The notes: generated by a model not told the origin, from the sequence alone. A stretch of 64,000 nt of DNA from Thermogemmatispora sp. (GCF_019683635.1 NZ_JADGIA010000002.1:1-64000), one strand, 5' to 3'; positions 1 to 8,843 are shown, counted from the stretch's first letter. Translations and numbers: made by a program.

Positions 1-96
1 TCTGGCTAGCGCTCGCGCTTCCTGGCCCGCCGACCCTCTGAAACACGCTGCTCGCTTTCTCCGCGCAGAAATGGCCCAATGTCAGCAGATTGACGA

Positions 97-408
97 TCAG
101 CGGCTATGCTTCAGCTCAACCAGGCAGACGGTGCGTTCTGGGGAGCCATCCCGGCTGTAGAAGATGATGCCATCGCAGCGACGATCGCCGTCTCTAATGC
201 CCAGGCTGCGGAGCAGCTCACGAGCCTGCTCGCTCCCGTCATCGAGCTGGAAACAGAGAATGACCTCGCCGGCGTAAGGATCGTCCAGATGGCCAAGATG
301 CGCCTTCGCCTTCTGATTTTTAGGAGCGATAATGACCTTATCTCCCTTTTCGCCATTGATGCATTTTGAAGAGGTCGCGCCGATCAGCAGCAGACGTGTG
401 AACGGCAT
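97..408 (-). CDS. Small protein after AAA ATPase, possible truncated PD-(D/E)XK-like nuclease
   Basis: A 103-residue ORF lying 40 bases downstream of the AAA ATPase gene on the same strand, with GGAAGGAAG about ten bases before its ATG, so the two are probably co-transcribed. No family is recognised with certainty. The C-terminal part reads as a hydrophobic strand containing an Asp (CDGIIF), a turn, and a second strand ending in VELK, which resembles the D...ExK core of PD-(D/E)XK nucleases. The ORF stops three residues after this lysine, whereas the fold normally continues with at least one more helix, so it may be truncated or frameshifted. The function is inference only; it could be an unrelated small protein. 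Confidence 0.55.
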   Translation of the reverse strand: MPFTRLLLIGATSSKCINGEKGDKVIIAPKNQKAKAHLGHLDDPYAGEVILCFQLDDGSEQARELLRSLGIRDGDRRCDGIIFYSRDGSPERTVCLVELKHSR

Positions 409-448
409 AGCTGCTCAGCTTCCTTCCTAAAGGGCGATCGCCCTCACC

Positions 449-1921
449 TTAATCGGCCAGTTCGAAGTGGATGCGCTCGACGAGGCGCGTCACTTCGCTA
501 AAAGTGCGCCAGTGGATAATGCCCTCTTCATCGAGGATATTGACAGCCTCGCCATCGTCGCGGATGTGGTAGACGGCAACCTGCTTCTGAGCGAGAAAGG
601 CCTCTTTGCGCTGAAGGAAAAAGAGCGAGGCCAGCTCATCGTGCCGCTCCTGCGGGTGTCTGGCGGCGGCCAGCAGGTTGATCAAGTGATCAATCATATA
701 AGTGCTGTGGGTGGTCATCATGATATGCAGGCCGGCATTCACCAGCATAGCCAGTAGCTCGATCATTTTGACCTGAGCTTCCGGGTGGAGGTTCATTTCC
801 GGCTCATCGATGACGAGCAGCTCGCCCGGGCGGGCCAGATAGCGCAGATAGAGGGCCAGCGAGGAAAGCTCTTTCACCATCGAGGAGGAGACGGATAATT
901 CCAGCTCTGTTCGGGTCGTAGGCTCTGGAGAGGCGGCCATTGGTGTAGGGCAAAACAGAATCTCGCGCGCCGTTCCAGCTTCGGCGGGGGTAAAGTCGAG
1001 CGTTCCCTCCAGAATCTCCTCTTGCAGAAGAGCGCCCAGCTCCACATAAGGGCTGCGACTGGCTGCAGCCTGGTTCTGTACCTGGCTCGGGCTCAGGCTA
1101 CTCTGGCGATGGAAGCGCCAGACGATCTCGACAAAGTCGGCGATGGGCACAGGCACGAGACGCGGTGATTGCTCTGAGAGGGCTGTCAGCAAGCGCTCCA
1201 ACAAACCTCTGGTATCGGTTGTCCGGTGGCCTCGTTTGTTTCTCACTGAAGGAGGTAAAGAGATAAAGCGCTCGTAGATAATGCTGCTGCGCTCGGTCGG
1301 GAAATAGCTGATATTGCGCCAGAAAGCCTGGAGGATCTCGCGGAAGACGATGCCATTGACAAAGCCCGCGATTTCTCGACGGGGAAGGCGTTCGCTCACA
1401 TTCTGGCCTGGGTAGAAATAGAGGCGGGCCTCCCCACTCTCCTTCAAGGCTTTCAAAGGGGCATCCTCCTTGTCTCCCCCGATATAGTCGCTGACACTGG
1501 CCTGGAGCAGCCGTCGGAGGAGCTCCGGCTTAAACGCTGCGATATCGATGCTCAGAGTCAGCTCCTCGAAGCGCGCGTGGTCGCTGCCCAAGAACAGCGG
1601 CAGCCATTCCCGTACGCCCAGGAGCAGGTCATTGAGGAAATGCTCGGCGTGCTCCTCGGCGAAGTCCAGCAGGTCAAGGAACCCGCTGCTCTGCTCGGCA
1701 ACGCGTCGTACCAGCTGATCAAGGGGACGATACTTCTGGCGCGTCTGCCCACTCAAGTAGGCGCTGAGGTAGCGGCTCCAGCTATAGTGCCCGAGGGAGC
1801 CTGCGATCGTATAGGCCAGCCAGGTTTTGCCCGTATTGTTCTTCCCAACAAAGACCGTCAGGGGCTTCATGACGATCTCGGCCCGTCGCAATGGGCCGAG
1901 GTTACAAACAGTGATCTGCAT
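449..1921 (-). CDS. AAA family ATPase, OLD/SMC-like (AAA_15/AAA_21 type)
   Basis: A 490-residue cytoplasmic ATPase. The Walker A motif GKNNTGKT is at residues 26-33, right after a short N-terminal strand pair (MQITVCNLGPL), as in OLD and SMC-like ABC ATPases. A long helical insertion follows. The C-terminal lobe carries the Walker B strand LLVIDEPEMNLHP near residue 375 and a switch histidine in TTHSTYMI. The family couples ATP hydrolysis to DNA- or RNA-directed effectors, often nucleases encoded next door, and many members belong to phage-defence pairs. Here the neighbour is the small VELK protein downstream. The start is well supported by GGAGGAAGGCG just before the ATG, and a TATAAT (minus strand) lies about 40 bases upstream. 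There is no TOPRIM domain, so it is not a classical OLD nuclease. Confidence 0.85.
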   Translation of the reverse strand: MQITVCNLGPLRRAEIVMKPLTVFVGKNNTGKTWLAYTIAGSLGHYSWSRYLSAYLSGQTRQKYRPLDQLVRRVAEQSSGFLDLLDFAEEHAEHFLNDLLLGVREWLPLFLGSDHARFEELTLSIDIAAFKPELLRRLLQASVSDYIGGDKEDAPLKALKESGEARLYFYPGQNVSERLPRREIAGFVNGIVFREILQAFWRNISYFPTERSSIIYERFISLPPSVRNKRGHRTTDTRGLLERLLTALSEQSPRLVPVPIADFVEIVWRFHRQSSLSPSQVQNQAAASRSPYVELGALLQEEILEGTLDFTPAEAGTAREILFCPTPMAASPEPTTRTELELSVSSSMVKELSSLALYLRYLARPGELLVIDEPEMNLHPEAQVKMIELLAMLVNAGLHIMMTTHSTYMIDHLINLLAAARHPQERHDELASLFFLQRKEAFLAQKQVAVYHIRDDGEAVNILDEEGIIHWRTFSEVTRLVERIHFELAD

Positions 1922-1959
1922 CGCCTTCCTCCTCGAACGCCCTTCTGGTCCTATGAGGA

Positions 1960-1965
1960 ATTATA
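1960..1965 (-). promoter_or_regulatory. Candidate -10 element of the AAA ATPase gene
   Basis: Minus-strand TATAAT about 40 bases upstream of the ATPase start. No clear -35 hexamer is visible at the expected spacing. Confidence 0.4.
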
Positions 1966-2041
1966 ACACAAAGCAAGCTCCCTCTGCACCAAGCGTGCGC
2001 TATTTTAGCGATCGATCGCGATCTGGGAGAGAAAGGAAGCG

Positions 2042-2626
2042 CTAGCTACCTTCTGCTGGACTCTGATGCTGGCGCTCTGGCTGCTGGTTGTTTTGATAAA
2101 CCTCGGGCTTCAAGACGCCGACGTAGGGCAGATTGCGATAGCGTTGGGCATAATCGAGACCATAGCCGACCACAAACAGGTTGGGGATGCGAAACCCGAT
2201 ATAGGCCAGTTCCAGGGGCTTAGCGCGTTCGCGCTCCTTATATAGCAAGGTACAGACGCGCAAGCTCAGCGGGTGCCGCTGGCGCAGGAGATCCAGCATA
2301 TAATGCAGCGTCAGGCCGCTATCCACAATATCCTCGACGATCAGCACATGCTTCTGATCGATTGGCCCCTCCAGATCCTTGAGAATGCGCACCACGCCAC
2401 TTGACTGGGTGGCATTGCCGTAGCTAGAGACGGCCATATAGTCGATTTCGTGCAGCATATCAATCGCGCGCGAGAGATCAGCGATGAAGGGAATGGCCCC
2501 CTTCAGAATCCCCAGGAGCAGCAGGTTCTTGCCCTGGTAATCCTGGGTGATCTGGTGCCCCAGTTCCTTGACCTTGGCCTTGATCTGCTCCTGTGTAACG
2601 AGAATCTCTTCAATATCCTCGTGCAT
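2042..2626 (-). CDS. hpt: Hypoxanthine phosphoribosyltransferase
   Basis: A 194-residue purine-salvage enzyme converting hypoxanthine or guanine plus PRPP to IMP or GMP in the cytoplasm. The PRPP-binding signature VEDIVDSGLT is at residues 97-106; LLGILKGAIPF near residue 37 and the C-terminal GYGLDYAQRYRNLPYVG are typical of bacterial HPRT. Length fits the family (about 180), with roughly 15 extra Gln/Ser-rich residues at the C-terminus. It lies 45 bases downstream of tilS on the same strand; tilS-hpt is a widely conserved pair (often followed by ftsH, which is not here), so co-transcription is likely. AGGGGAA precedes the ATG. Confidence 0.95.
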   Translation of the reverse strand: MHEDIEEILVTQEQIKAKVKELGHQITQDYQGKNLLLLGILKGAIPFIADLSRAIDMLHEIDYMAVSSYGNATQSSGVVRILKDLEGPIDQKHVLIVEDIVDSGLTLHYMLDLLRQRHPLSLRVCTLLYKERERAKPLELAYIGFRIPNLFVVGYGLDYAQRYRNLPYVGVLKPEVYQNNQQPERQHQSPAEGS

Positions 2627-2671
2627 AGTTTCCCCTTCCCGAAGAGTAGCAATGAAAAAGTGCCGCTTGCT

Positions 2672-4159
2672 CTAGCGGCTGATGCTGAGCTGAACAATGC
2701 GGCGGGTAGTACGGCTGAGGCGAACGGACTCAGCCAGGCAGAGGCCAGCGATCCAGATGCAGCGCGAGCCGGCGAAGAAGAGCGGGAGGGTATCCCGTTC
2801 TGAGCGCGGGACGTGGGCATCGACGAGCACATCCTGGACCTTACGGCTCTGCTGCATGCCCAGTGGCTGAATGCGATCGCCCGCCCGGCGCGTGCGCACC
2901 TGCAACAGCGGGCCAGCGGCTTCACCATCGATATATACAACATAGCGCGTCCGTGGCAGAAGGTGCCAGACCGCCTCCCAGTCTTCACGCGCCAGAGCCT
3001 CCAGGGCTGCCTGCTCGACATCAGGAGCCAGGAGCGTTGCCCGAGCGCGCCAGGGGGTGCCAGGAACCTGGCCTTCCCCGGGGACAGGCAAGAGGAGCGC
3101 CTCATCATCTAAAGCCGTGTCCCGCGTCTGTCGATTCTGAGGGCTGTGGAAGAGACGTAGCGTTGACCCACTTACCTGCAGCTGAAGCCGACCAGGGAGA
3201 TCTAACGAGCGCTCCGCCCGTGAGCGCTGCGCCTGCTGCAGGAAGGCCTCTAGCAGAGTATAGTGACGCGGCTCTAACGGAGACTGGCCTCCGCAGAGCA
3301 AAGCCGTGGCGCGGCGTAGCAGGTGTCGCTGCAAACTAAGCGGCTGTGCGAGCAACGCCGGTAGGGTTATGACTACCTCCTCTGCACTGGTGCTGGTTAC
3401 CACCGCTGACCAACTCTGCGAGACGCAACTTTCTATCCATTCCAGGTCGACGCGCAAGACCTCGGCACTGCGACGCAGCGTTTCGCGAATGCCCGGATTG
3501 AGCTGCTCAAGGAGTGGCAGCAGCTCGTGGCGCACACGATTACGCAAGAATCGCGGGTCGCGATTGCTCTCGTCTTCCAGGGGCTTGAGGCCCTGCTGCT
3601 GACAGTAAGCGAGAATCTCCGCCCGGCTCACTTCCAGTAAGGGACGGATAATATCCTGTTGACGCGGAGCCATGCCGACCAGGCCCGCCAGGCCACTGCC
3701 GCGCAGGAGGTGGAGCAGAATCGTCTCCACCTGATCATCGGCCTGATGGGCGACGGCAATGAGGCGCCCCCGGGCTACATCGCGCAGAAAAGCATAACGA
3801 GCCAGACGAGCGGCCTCCTCCAGGGAGCGTTTCTCACGTCGCGCCAGCGCCGGGACATCCACGCTGCCGATGGTGAGAGGAATGCCCCAGGCTGAAACCA
3901 GACGGGCAACATGGAGAGCATCCCGCTCGCTCGCCTGGCCGCGCAGGCGATGGTTCAGGTGAGCGGCAAACAGGCGCACCGTGGGAAAGGGCCTACCCTC
4001 GCCACAGAGCGAGCGCAGCAGGTGGAGCAGACAGAGCGAATCAGCTCCGCCCGAGACAGCAACGACAATCTCACTCTGTGGAGGAAGCAGGCCATGACGA
4101 GCAATGTAGGCGGCCACCCTGGCCGTGAGCCACTCACTGCTGGCTGGCGCGGATACCAC
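2672..4159 (-). CDS. tilS: tRNA(Ile)-lysidine synthetase
   Basis: A 495-residue enzyme that attaches lysine to C34 of the tRNA(Ile) CAU anticodon using ATP, changing it to read AUA. The N-type PP-loop SGGADS is at residues 36-41, followed by the conserved LAxxHHxDDQxET-like stretch (VAHQADDQVETILL) and the IRPLL segment. The substrate-binding middle domain and a C-terminal TilS_C-like region (RRAGDRIQP, then DVLVDAHVP) complete a full-length bacterial TilS. The chosen GTG start has GGAGG six bases upstream. It reads divergently from def and heads the tilS-hpt pair. Confidence 0.95.
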   Translation of the reverse strand: MVSAPASSEWLTARVAAYIARHGLLPPQSEIVVAVSGGADSLCLLHLLRSLCGEGRPFPTVRLFAAHLNHRLRGQASERDALHVARLVSAWGIPLTIGSVDVPALARREKRSLEEAARLARYAFLRDVARGRLIAVAHQADDQVETILLHLLRGSGLAGLVGMAPRQQDIIRPLLEVSRAEILAYCQQQGLKPLEDESNRDPRFLRNRVRHELLPLLEQLNPGIRETLRRSAEVLRVDLEWIESCVSQSWSAVVTSTSAEEVVITLPALLAQPLSLQRHLLRRATALLCGGQSPLEPRHYTLLEAFLQQAQRSRAERSLDLPGRLQLQVSGSTLRLFHSPQNRQTRDTALDDEALLLPVPGEGQVPGTPWRARATLLAPDVEQAALEALAREDWEAVWHLLPRTRYVVYIDGEAAGPLLQVRTRRAGDRIQPLGMQQSRKVQDVLVDAHVPRSERDTLPLFFAGSRCIWIAGLCLAESVRLSRTTRRIVQLSISR

Positions 4160-4200
4160 GTCCCACCTCCGCCGTCTATGGATAATCGCATGCTCATGTG

Positions 4201-4228
4201 ATAGGATATATACGCAAATTATATAACA
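4201..4228. promoter_or_regulatory. AT-rich divergent promoter region between tilS and def
   Basis: A markedly AT-rich stretch between two divergent genes. On the minus strand TATAAT (4223-4218) fits a tilS -10 about 60 bases upstream of its GTG; plus-strand TATATA-like hexamers could serve def. No certain -35 was found. Confidence 0.45.
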
Positions 4229-4288
4229 TTGACTGCCAGACTGTGGCTGTGTGGCAATTCATTCGGGATACATCTCGGGAAAAGAGCT

Positions 4289-4792
4289 ATGGCGATTCGC
4301 AAGATCATTACGGCTGAAAACCCCATCTTGAGGCAAAAGGCCAAGAAGGTGCATCGCTTTGATGCCTCCATGAAGCGGCTGGTGGAGGACATGTTTGACA
4401 CCATGCACGCCGCGCATGGGGTTGGCCTGGCCGCTCCCCAGATCGGCTTGTCGATCCGCGTCTTCGTCGCAGAGTACGAGGACCACAAAGTGGCGGTTTT
4501 CAATCCAGAGATCATCAGAGCCGAGGGGGAGACGCTGGGAACCGAGGGGTGCCTCAGCATTCCGGGTTATGTAGGAGATAACATCAGGCGAGCCGAAAAG
4601 GTGGTAGTCAGAGGCCAGAACGTCGAGGGCAAACCGATCAAGGTTCATGCCGAGGGCTGGTTTGCCCGTATTCTGCAGCACGAGATTGACCACCTGGATG
4701 GCATCCTCTTTTTGGATCGCCTCGATCGCCCTGAAGACCTGCGTCCAGCGCGCGAAGGGGAGATCGAAGAGCCGGAACCAGAGGTAGTCTAA
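4289..4792 (+). CDS. def: Peptide deformylase
   Basis: Removes the N-formyl group from nascent proteins; a cytoplasmic metalloenzyme. All three family motifs are present: GVGLAAPQ (residues 44-51), EGCLSIP (86-92, metal-ligand Cys) and HEIDHLDG (131-138, two metal His and catalytic Glu). The ORF is open from 4229, but the ATG at 4289 has GGGAAAAGAG just upstream and gives MAIRKI, the typical start; the protein is then 167 residues, normal for type 1 deformylase. There is an acidic C-terminal tail. fmt, its usual neighbour, is absent. Confidence 0.95.
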   Translation: MAIRKIITAENPILRQKAKKVHRFDASMKRLVEDMFDTMHAAHGVGLAAPQIGLSIRVFVAEYEDHKVAVFNPEIIRAEGETLGTEGCLSIPGYVGDNIRRAEKVVVRGQNVEGKPIKVHAEGWFARILQHEIDHLDGILFLDRLDRPEDLRPAREGEIEEPEPEVV

Positions 4793-4801
4793 GGCCGACG
4801 A

Positions 4802-4850
4802 GAGGACCTGCACCAGCAGGGGCATAATGTCGATGCTGGCGCGGGTCCTC
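4802..4850. terminator. Hairpin between convergent def and zinc-ribbon gene
   Basis: GAGGACCTGC pairs with GCGGGTCCTC (one wobble) and an inner CCAGCA pairs with TGCTGG, followed by CTTGTTATTA. It sits just after the def stop, between convergent genes. The U-tract is weak. Confidence 0.5.
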
Positions 4851-4940
4851 CTTGTTATTACTCCTTGCGCTCGTCCAAGGCAGAGCTGCCGGCTTATATG
4901 GTGCGTATGGTGCAATCCGGGCTGGCTGAACCACTGTCGA

Positions 4941-5309
4941 CTAGCCCTGTCGTTGCTGCTTGCGTAACATAGGCATCGGCTGCTGGCCTAGAAGGCGTTC
5001 GCACTCACGACAGATGTAGAAGCCTTCTTCTCGCCAGCGCAGCTCGCTCAAGCGATAGTACAGATAGCAGATGCCGCAACGCGTGCTATCGGGCAGGCTG
5101 GCTATCTGCCGGTCTCGCTCAAACAGGGCGCGTAGCTCCGCAATGAGGCCGTTGAGGTCAAACGAACCAGCAGATCCGCGTCCACTGGCGCTCTGTGACA
5201 CTGACGCTGGTGTAGCGCCATTCGTCGTGCGCCCTTCACGCCGATGTGAAAAAGAGCTGCCGCTGGCCGAAGCGCCGTTGCCTGAGCCTGGTATTGGATG
5301 GCTGCTCAC
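4941..5309 (-). CDS. Small zinc-ribbon protein of unknown function
   Basis: About 122 residues from the GTG at 5309, which has GGGGGAG upstream; the ORF track extends to a TTG at 5339 without a ribosome site. The N-terminal half is Ser/Gly-rich and probably disordered. The C-terminal half begins with a helical segment (LNGLIAELRALFERD), then CGICYLYYRLSELRW...YICREC, two CxxC knuckles about 20 residues apart, which is a treble-clef or zinc-ribbon arrangement. No family recognised. It is convergent with def. Confidence 0.55.
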   Translation of the reverse strand: MSSHPIPGSGNGASASGSSFSHRREGRTTNGATPASVSQSASGRGSAGSFDLNGLIAELRALFERDRQIASLPDSTRCGICYLYYRLSELRWREEGFYICRECERLLGQQPMPMLRKQQRQG

Positions 5310-5796
5310 TGCCAGTATTCTCCCCCTTTGTGCCGGCAATGCAAGACCAACTATTATCTGTCAATTATATACCTCGTCGAAGCTCTTCGTCTAGGGCCGC
5401 TGCCACGCGAGAGTTGCGCTCTGATGGGGCGCTGGACCAGCATACCGCTCTTCCTCGCTTCGCTCTATACCTCTCAGGTGCTTTGCTTCCTCCTCGCCAG
5501 ACCTTTACCGTCCTCTTATAGAATGAGGATCTCCTTCAGCAAGTATTAGCTCTATCCCTTTGTGTCCCTTTGCCTATCTATCTTGTATAATGCTCCTAAG
5601 AAAGATCCCGGCTGCCAAGAAGCAGGCAGCCAGAGCGTTCTATCTATAGAGAAGGCGCGGTCCCTCTGCTTAAAGGCACAAAGGGAAGGGTTGGCCCTGG
5701 ACCGTGCAGGAAGACAAAAAATCGAGAGCCATGCATATCTCTGTGCTATGATAGACCTTGTTATGGCAGTGCGATGATATTCAACTTGGGGACAGG
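5310..5796 (+). other. Intergenic region with promoters and a hairpin-rich stretch
   Basis: Gap of nearly 490 bases between divergent genes. It holds a TATAAT at 5586-5591, a GGCTGCC/GGCAGCC hairpin (5610-5616 with 5625-5631), a GGTCC...GGACC pairing possibility near 5660-5702, and a TGn-extended -10 at 5744. No convincing ORF was seen. Confidence 0.5.
5744..5752 (+). promoter_or_regulatory. Extended -10 promoter of the membrane protease gene
   Basis: TGCTATGAT, a TGn-extended -10. Transcription would begin near 5759, leaving a leader of about 38 bases before the ATG at 5797. No good -35 is visible. Confidence 0.5.
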
Positions 5797-7749
5797 ATGC
5801 CTGCTATGAATTGCTATGCAACTATCTCTGCCGGACCCAGCGGCAGCCACCCGCGGGAGAGGAAGGCCAACTCACGAGGGTTACCTTCTCTGCTCGTTGT
5901 TATGTTCTGCTTCATCTGTGGGCCTGTGCTCCTGCTAACAGCCCTGGAGGGGCCGGCAGCGCGTGCCGATGGCGTGCCAGGGGGCAATGTCCAGGACCCC
6001 GTGGTGAGAGCGGTAGATATTGCCCGGCCTGCCGTCGTGCGCATCGTCACCCAAATAAACGGACGGCTCACGGTACAATTCTCTGGTGGGCGCAGTGTGA
6101 CCTTTCCACTCGATGGAGGCAGCTATGGCCTGGCTGCCCTTGGAACAGGGACCTTTATCAGCGCCCACGGCGATATACTCACAGCTGATCATGTAGTTAA
6201 TCCTCCCCATAACGATGAACTCAATGCTGTGCTAATCAAGGCGGCGGCCCCCGATGTGGCAACCTACTACAACAGCACGCTGGCGCGCGGCAATCAGCTC
6301 AGCGCTGATCAGATGGAGCAAGCCTTGCTCAGTGGCCAATTCCCCTCTACGCCTAGCTATGATCCTCCAGTCAGTGCTGTTTACCTCAGCACTGACTACA
6401 GCGGCCCGTTGAGTGCGACCCGTTTACGCGATGTGCCGGACGCCTATTTTGCCCGCGTTGACCGTGTTGAGCAAGAAAGCCCGCCGGATCAGAAGGACGT
6501 CGCCATCATCCACGTGAATATGGAGGATACCCCAAGTGTCCAACTCGGTGACTCCTCGGCTGTCCAGGTCCAGGACAACCTGACCATTATCGGTTTTCCG
6601 GGCAATGCCGATGTCAGTATGCGTCCGACGGACTTTCTGACTTCATCGGTGAATCGCATCTTTGTCAGCTCGATCAAGACAACCGACAGTGGGGCGCAGG
6701 TCATCCAGGTAGGGGGCAATGTAGAGCAAGGCGACAGCGGTGGGCCGGCCCTCGATAGTCGAGGCCAGGTGGTGGGTATTGTCAGCTTTGGCACTCCTGG
6801 AGGAACCAGCTTTCTGCAGGCCAGCAATAGCGCGCGGGCTTTGATCCAGAACCTCCAGCTGAATACCGCGCCGGGACCGTTCCAGACTGCCTGGAGCCAG
6901 GCCTTCAACGATTATGCCTCCACTGCTCCTGGCCATTGGCATCGCGCGGCTCAGGAATTTGCCACACTGGCTGCTCGCTACCCTGCTTTCAAAGCCGTGA
7001 CACCCTATCTGGACTATGCCAGACAGCAGGCTGCTCATGAGCAGCTATCGACGACTGCAAGCCAGGGGCAGGGTGCGCCCCTGCTCCTCATAGTAGCTGG
7101 GGGCTTGGGAGCTGTAGTCATAGTGGCGCTGCTTGTGGGGGCCGTCTTCCAGCTCAGACGCCGGAGACGGTCAGCGGGCATCTCCCCAGTCGTGAACGCC
7201 GCGAGCAGCCAGAGCTATCCCTATAGAGCGGCCCAGGGTCAGGGCACGCCGCCGGCCTGGCCATCGGCTCCTGCTCTCTATCCCTCGATGCCAGCTGGAG
7301 CGCAGCCTCCACAAGCCCCAGCTAGGACCCCGGTCCCCACGGGACCATCTGCTGCTCCCGGCTCTCAAGCCTCGTGGCCGGCGGGTCCTGGCAGCCAGCC
7401 CCCTGGGCTTTCCCCGTCTGCTGCACTGCCGTCTGTCTCCGGGCCAGCGTCACAGCTCCCACCAGCTGCAAAAGTGGCGGCCTCCTCTTATCCCTCGCCA
7501 GAGCCGGAGGATGAGAACACCCTGGTACCGTTCGGCGGCCCTCCACGAGACGCCGGCGTCAGGGGACAGCCGCGGCTGTCCCCGGGAGGCCAGGCTGCTC
7601 CTCCATCAATAGCCACAGGGAGCCAGTCGCCTACAGAGCAGCTGCGTCCCTGGCCCTGTGGTCACCTGAATCGCCCCCACGCACGCTACTGCAGTACCTG
7701 TGGAGAGCCGGCACCGCCGCCACCAACAGTGCGCCGGATCGAGCAGTGA
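5797..7749 (+). CDS. Membrane-anchored trypsin-like (S1C/HtrA-like) serine protease with C-terminal zinc ribbon
   Basis: About 650 residues. A hydrophobic signal or anchor segment lies at residues 29-50 (LPSLLVVMFCFICGPVLLL). The protease domain shows the triad in order: His132 in TADHVVN, Asp234 in KDVAIIHV and Ser314 in QGDSGGPA. A second membrane helix follows (LLLIVAGGLGAVVIVALLVGAV) with an Arg-rich stop-transfer sequence. The remaining tail of about 180 residues is Pro/Ala/Gln-rich and would be cytoplasmic, ending in a Cys/His cluster (CGHLNRPHARYCSTCG) resembling a zinc ribbon. Protease outside, ribbon inside is inferred from the helix order. There is no PDZ domain, so this is not a classical DegP. 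The ATG at 5797 has GGGGA five bases upstream. Confidence 0.85.
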   Translation: MPAMNCYATISAGPSGSHPRERKANSRGLPSLLVVMFCFICGPVLLLTALEGPAARADGVPGGNVQDPVVRAVDIARPAVVRIVTQINGRLTVQFSGGRSVTFPLDGGSYGLAALGTGTFISAHGDILTADHVVNPPHNDELNAVLIKAAAPDVATYYNSTLARGNQLSADQMEQALLSGQFPSTPSYDPPVSAVYLSTDYSGPLSATRLRDVPDAYFARVDRVEQESPPDQKDVAIIHVNMEDTPSVQLGDSSAVQVQDNLTIIGFPGNADVSMRPTDFLTSSVNRIFVSSIKTTDSGAQVIQVGGNVEQGDSGGPALDSRGQVVGIVSFGTPGGTSFLQASNSARALIQNLQLNTAPGPFQTAWSQAFNDYASTAPGHWHRAAQEFATLAARYPAFKAVTPYLDYARQQAAHEQLSTTASQGQGAPLLLIVAGGLGAVVIVALLVGAVFQLRRRRRSAGISPVVNAASSQSYPYRAAQGQGTPPAWPSAPALYPSMPAGAQPPQAPARTPVPTGPSAAPGSQASWPAGPGSQPPGLSPSAALPSVSGPASQLPPAAKVAASSYPSPEPEDENTLVPFGGPPRDAGVRGQPRLSPGGQAAPPSIATGSQSPTEQLRPWPCGHLNRPHARYCSTCGEPAPPPPTVRRIEQ

Positions 7750-7814
7750 GGCAATTGACAAGACAAGCAACCGGGAGATGAAAGAGGGCCAACTCACAAA
7801 ACAAAAAGAACAAG

Positions 7815-7840
7815 GGCACTCCCCTCGCTGGGGGAGTGCC
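7815..7840. terminator. Bidirectional terminator between protease gene and fabI
   Basis: A perfect 10-bp stem, GGCACTCCCC / GGGGAGTGCC, with a six-base loop. A T-containing tail follows on the plus strand and an A-rich stretch precedes it (a U-tract for the minus transcript). It lies between two convergent genes. Confidence 0.75.
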
Positions 7841-7977
7841 TCTATTGTTGCCTCTCTTGCGCCATCGATCAGCGCCAAGGCCAGGTAAGCCAGAGCTAGC
7901 AGGCTCCTTCCTGGGAGGACTCGAAGCTCTGGACGCGCCGCAAGCGAGGCTTGATCTATCCAGATCTCCGCAGCTGT

Positions 7978-8751
7978 CTAGGCTCCCATAATATGGTAGC
8001 CAGCGTCCACGAAGAGCACCTCGCCCGTGATCCCTCGTGCCAGCGGGCTGCAGAGGAAGAGCGAGGCATCGCCGATCTCGCTCTGTTCAATATTACGGTG
8101 TAGCGGAGCCACCTCCGTCATATGATCGCGCATCGTCGTAAAACCAGGGACACCGCGCGCAGCCAGAGTATTCACGGGTCCTGGCGAGACGGCGTTGACG
8201 CGGATATTGTAAGCGCCAAGCTCATAAGCCAGGTAGCGCACGCTACACTCCAGAGCCGCTTTCGCCACGGCCATCACATTGTACTTGGGCATCACTCGCT
8301 CACTGGCAATGTAGGTAGCCGTCAGAATGCTTCCGCCGCCGCGCGCCTGCATCAGAGGCACTGCGCGCCGGGCCATAGCCACTAGCGAATAGGCGCTGAT
8401 ATCCAGAGCAGTCAAAAAGCCCTGACGGCTGGTCTGCCAGAAGGGATTGTCCATATCCTCCTTGGGGGCAAAAGCGATTGAATGGATCAAAATATCGAGA
8501 CCGCCGTCAAAGACTTCCGCCGCCTTAGCAAAAGCGGCATCGAGCTGCTCATCGCTCTGCACATCGCAGGGGATCAGCGGCGTACCTGGCACCTTCTCGG
8601 CCAGCTCCCGCACAAACTTTTCCATGCGCTCCTGATAGGTCAAAGCCAGTCGGGCGCCCTCAGCAGCCAGAGCCTGAGCGATGGCCCAGGCGATCGAGCG
8701 GTGATTGGCCACACCGAAAATAAGCGCGTTCTTTCCTTCCAAGAGAGGCAT
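7978..8751 (-). CDS. fabI: Enoyl-[acyl-carrier-protein] reductase (NADH), FabI type
   Basis: A 257-residue enzyme for the last reduction of each fatty-acid elongation round. It is a divergent SDR: nucleotide-binding region GVANHRSIAWAIA (residues 13-25), and the FabI triad Tyr147, Tyr157, Lys164 in the spacing seen in E. coli FabI. C-terminal SPLARGITGEVLFVDAGYHIMG is also typical. AGGAG lies ten bases before the ATG. It stands alone, convergent with the protease gene; other fab genes are not in the window. Confidence 0.95.
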   Translation of the reverse strand: MPLLEGKNALIFGVANHRSIAWAIAQALAAEGARLALTYQERMEKFVRELAEKVPGTPLIPCDVQSDEQLDAAFAKAAEVFDGGLDILIHSIAFAPKEDMDNPFWQTSRQGFLTALDISAYSLVAMARRAVPLMQARGGGSILTATYIASERVMPKYNVMAVAKAALECSVRYLAYELGAYNIRVNAVSPGPVNTLAARGVPGFTTMRDHMTEVAPLHRNIEQSEIGDASLFLCSPLARGITGEVLFVDAGYHIMGA

Positions 8752-8843
8752 AAGGTCTTACTCCTTCCTTATGGGTAGGGACTCACCCACAGTATGAGCT
8801 ATGTACCAAGGATAATAGCGGCAGAGAGATGAAACCTCTTCGG

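Noticed and set aside
2503-3108. 201-residue ORF opposite frame within tilS/hpt
   Set aside because: A shadow ORF in another frame of tilS; the real tilS and hpt reading frames have all family motifs.
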